Below, piece after piece: positions 6,825-8,522 of a DNA stretch of 8,522 bases. Each line of letters begins with the position of its first letter. Position 1 is the first letter of the stretch. Origin of the DNA: Alphaproteobacteria bacterium (GTDB lineage Bacteria > Pseudomonadota > Alphaproteobacteria > Rhizobiales > Rhizobiaceae); assembly GCA_030428345.1 (NCBI GenBank), contig JAUIBM010000096.1, forward strand, positions 1 to 8,522, in the 5' to 3' direction. The position numbers and the translations under genes are program-made. Below the pieces are notes generated by a model. The model searched no databases. It was given only the letters and a program-made list of their open reading frames with translations, and was not told where the DNA came from.

Positions 6825-6852
6825 GATCGCGCTCAGATAGGAGCGGGCGATC
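6825..6852 (-). promoter_or_regulatory. Inverted repeat cradling a -10 box (operator candidate)
   Basis: GATCGC-GCTC (6825-6834) and GAGC-GG-GCGATC (6841-6852) form a 10-bp inverted repeat with a 2-nt bulge. The six bases left in the centre, 6835-6840, read CTATCT on the minus strand and are exactly the -10 box of the promoter described at 6835-6863. A protein bound to both arms would cover the promoter. The arrangement could be chance in GC-rich DNA. Confidence 0.4.
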
Positions 6853-6863
6853 GCAAAGTCAAG
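6835..6863 (-). promoter_or_regulatory. Sigma-70 promoter of rhizobial type, reading toward the glyoxalase-related gene
   Basis: On the minus strand CTTGAC (6863-6858) and CTATCT (6840-6835) are separated by exactly 17 bp. This differs in one base from the rhizobial housekeeping consensus CTTGAC-N17-CTATAT. Transcription would start near 6828, about 190 nt before the ATG at 6637. Confidence 0.55.
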
Positions 6864-6951
6864 AATGGCCCCCTCCCGGACCGCATGCCCCCGGACACCG
6901 CGGAAAAGCGCAGCTCCGCCGATTGCGCTACAAAGCGCGAGCGGTTGGCGC

Positions 6952-6957
6952 TAGAAT
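6952..6957 (+). promoter_or_regulatory. Candidate -10 box for coaBC
   Basis: TAGAAT differs from TATAAT by one base and would start transcription near 6964, about 27 nt before the coaBC ATG. No good -35 box is visible 16-18 bp upstream (TACAAA at 17 bp), which would suit a weak or regulated promoter. Confidence 0.4.
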
Positions 6958-6973
6958 GATTGCAATGCAATCA
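6957..6973. promoter_or_regulatory. Perfect 17-bp palindrome at the coaBC promoter (operator candidate)
   Basis: TGATTGCA and TGCAATCA are perfect 8-bp arms around a single central A. The element begins on the last base of the candidate -10 box and spans the expected transcription start, 18-34 bp before the coaBC ATG, so a bound protein would block the promoter. The arm TGCAATCA differs in one base from TGCTATCA, the half-site I recall for the gonococcal RHH protein FitA, and CoaBC here carries a FitA-like domain. That a protein binds here is inferred. Confidence 0.55.
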
Positions 6974-6990
6974 CTCCGCGGAACCAGGGC

Positions 6991-8421
6991 ATGGCAAGCA
7001 TCACCATTCGCAATCTCGACGAGGCGGCAAAGCGCGCATTGCGCGAGCGCGCGGCGCGCAACGGCCGCTCGATGGAAGAGGAGGCGCGCCTGCTGCTGGC
7101 CGCCGATGCGGGCCTGGCGCCCGGTCCCGACGCCGACACCGGCACCGGGCAGCGGAACGCAGCCGTGCGCGGCGATTCCGGGCCGGACGGACTTGCCGGA
7201 TTTGCGGGCGCCGGCAAGACGGTGCTGCTGATCCTGTGCGGCGGCGTCGCGGCATACAAGTCGCTCGACCTCATCCGCCGCCTGCGCGAGCGCGGCGTCA
7301 CGGTGCGCTGCGTGATGACGGCCGCCGCGCGGCAGTTCGTCACCGAGATGGCTGTGGGGGCGATCTGCGGCGGGACCGTGTTCCACGATCTGTGGGACCG
7401 GCAGGCCGAGCACGACATCGGCCATATCCGCCTGGCGCGCGAGGCCGATCTCATCGTCATCGCGCCGGCGACCGCCGATTTCCTGGCGAAGATGGCGAAC
7501 GGGCTCGCCGACGATCTGGCGAGCGCGGTGCTGCTGGCGGCGCGGCGGCCGGTGCTCGCCGCCCCCGCCATGAACCCGGCCATGTGGGCCAATCCGGCGA
7601 CGCAGCGCAATGTCCGGCGCCTTGCCGATGACGGCGTGCATTTCGTCGGGCCGGAACGCGGCGAGATGGCCGAATCCGGCGAGGCCGGCCTTGGCCGCAT
7701 GGCCGAGCCGATGGCGATCGTCGCGCGCGTCGGCGCGCTGCTCGACACCCGCCCCAGGCCCCTTTCCGGTCGAAAGGCGCTCGTCACCTCGGGACCGACC
7801 CATGAGCCGATCGACCCGGTGCGCTACATCGCCAACCGCTCGTCGGGGCGGCAGGGCCACGCGATCGCCGCGGCATTGGCGGAACTGGGGGCGGAGGTGA
7901 CGCTGGTCAGCGGCCCGGTCGGCATTGCCGATCCGTCGGGCGTGACCGCTGTCCATGTCGAGACGGCGCGCCAGATGCAGGCGGCGGCGGAGGCGGCCCT
8001 GCCGGTCGATCTGGCGGTGATGGTGGCGGCGGTCGCCGACTGGCGCACGGCGGATTCGGCGGAATGCAAGATCAAGAAACAGCCCGGCGGCGAGCCGCCC
8101 ATGCTCCGCATGACCGAGAATCCCGACATCCTGCATGGAATCGGCCATCATCCGGCCCGCCCGGCGCTGGTGGTCGGCTTTGCCGCCGAGACGAATGACG
8201 TGATCGACAACGCCAAGGCCAAGCTGGCGCGCAAGGGCGCCGACTGGATCGTCGCCAACGACGTCTCCGCCGAGGGCGGAGCGATGGGCGGCGTGCGCAA
8301 CACCGTGCATCTCGTCAGCACGGAGGGCGTCGAGGACTGGCCGGACCTGCCCAAGGATGAGGTTGCGCGAAGGCTGGCGCGGCGCGTCGCCGAGTGGTTC
8401 GCCAGGCGCGAAAAGGCATAG
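6991..8421 (+). CDS. coaBC: CoaBC (PPC decarboxylase / PPC synthetase) with N-terminal FitA-like RHH domain
   Basis: A 476-residue bifunctional enzyme of CoA synthesis: the CoaB part joins cysteine to 4'-phosphopantothenate using CTP, and the FMN-dependent CoaC part decarboxylates the product to 4'-phosphopantetheine. The N terminus is unusual. Residues 1-39 (MASITIRNLDEAAKRAL..., then RAARNGRSMEEEARLLL) match the RHH fold of FitA/VapB antitoxins, including the DNA-contacting strand with Arg7; residues 40-75 are a Gly/Asp-rich linker. CoaC begins near 76: GGVAAYKS (84-91), catalytic His145 in GHIRLAR, and PAMN at 192-195 with Asn195. The Cys158 of E. coli CoaBC appears to be Ser229 here. CoaB starts near 260, with TSGPTHEPID, AAVADWR (346-352), KIKK (360-363) and ANDVS. 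The ATG at 6991 has a weak GGA site 8 nt upstream. Without the extension, the start would fall near residue 75, where no ATG exists. No FitB/PIN toxin gene is present. Confidence 0.95.
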   Translation: MASITIRNLDEAAKRALRERAARNGRSMEEEARLLLAADAGLAPGPDADTGTGQRNAAVRGDSGPDGLAGFAGAGKTVLLILCGGVAAYKSLDLIRRLRERGVTVRCVMTAAARQFVTEMAVGAICGGTVFHDLWDRQAEHDIGHIRLAREADLIVIAPATADFLAKMANGLADDLASAVLLAARRPVLAAPAMNPAMWANPATQRNVRRLADDGVHFVGPERGEMAESGEAGLGRMAEPMAIVARVGALLDTRPRPLSGRKALVTSGPTHEPIDPVRYIANRSSGRQGHAIAAALAELGAEVTLVSGPVGIADPSGVTAVHVETARQMQAAAEAALPVDLAVMVAAVADWRTADSAECKIKKQPGGEPPMLRMTENPDILHGIGHHPARPALVVGFAAETNDVIDNAKAKLARKGADWIVANDVSAEGGAMGGVRNTVHLVSTEGVEDWPDLPKDEVARRLARRVAEWFARREKA

Positions 8422-8522
8422 CGGGCGCGCGAGCGCAGGCGGCGGGGCGTGCCGGCCGGTGTAATTGTGCCAATCCGGGTCGAATCCGGCTGAGGTTCAG
8501 TTCGCGTTAACGCAGATGCCTT

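Larger units (their letters stand above)
6638..6990. other. 353-bp divergent intergenic region upstream of coaBC
   Basis: No convincing gene lies here. A plus-strand ORF at 6717-6959 has no ribosome site and arbitrary composition. The region holds an apparent minus-strand promoter at 6835-6863 and the coaBC promoter/operator candidate at 6952-6973. About 190 bases (6638-6827) would be transcribed as a leader of the small glyoxalase-related gene; I recognise no riboswitch or known RNA in them. Confidence 0.5.

Noticed and set aside
6717..6959. Plus-strand 80-codon open frame upstream of coaBC
   Set aside because: No ribosome site, no recognisable domain, and it overlaps the promoter and inverted repeat signals of the intergenic region.
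6991..7110. A complete FitAB/VapBC toxin-antitoxin module
   Set aside because: Only the RHH portion exists, fused to CoaBC; there is no PIN-domain toxin ORF in either direction and the antitoxin's toxin-binding tail is missing.
6928..8310. Long minus-strand open frame of 460 codons opposite coaBC
   Set aside because: It lies wholly antisense to a clear coaBC with all motifs, its product is His/Arg/Ala-rich low-complexity sequence, and such shadows are expected in GC-rich DNA.

Overview
The window reads as a chromosomal segment of a GC-rich alphaproteobacterium. The clues are dense GC-rich codon use with long antisense shadow ORFs, an alphaproteobacterial-style CoaBC, a YiaD-type OmpA lipoprotein, an ExoD-family membrane protein, a -35/-10 pair close to the rhizobial sigma-70 consensus, and a DddP-type DMSP lyase, an enzyme best known from marine Rhodobacterales and relatives. 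The order or genus cannot be fixed from this window. I see no tRNA, rRNA, CRISPR array or insertion sequence.

Layout. (1) Bases 2-691, plus: C39-like peptidase domain whose reading frame is open to the window edge; the visible upstream residues look like the end of an acetyltransferase domain. (2) Bases 729-3658, minus: three genes in one direction, transcribed in the order GH19 lysozyme/chitinase-like enzyme, DddP-like DMSP lyase, YiaD-like OmpA lipoprotein, with gaps of 134 and 99 bp. (3) Bases 3861-4220, minus: a PilZ-domain protein, divergent from (4) exoD-like (4444-5103, plus) and a ketopantoate reductase homologue (5156-6169, plus), probably co-transcribed. (5) Bases 6212-6637, minus: a small glyoxalase-superfamily-related protein, convergent with the reductase; a strong hairpin spans the reductase stop codon. 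(6) A 353-bp intergenic region with two apparent divergent promoters. (7) Bases 6991-8421, plus: CoaBC, the bifunctional coenzyme A biosynthesis enzyme, with a FitA-like ribbon-helix-helix (RHH) domain fused to its N terminus.

The most unusual item is the last one. The RHH domain closely resembles FitA/VapB-type antitoxins, which are DNA-binding autorepressors. A perfect 17-bp palindrome, TGATTGCAATGCAATCA, lies 18-34 bp before the coaBC start codon and overlaps a good -10 box. Together these suggest, as an inference, a CoA biosynthesis enzyme that binds its own promoter, so that CoA pathway flux could be sensed and fed back by the enzyme itself. The ketopantoate reductase homologue (pantothenate branch) lies about 0.8 kb upstream, so two CoA-pathway steps may be encoded near each other. 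The second item of note is the DddP homologue, which keeps every metal ligand and the proposed catalytic Asp but has no DMSP gene neighbours here.
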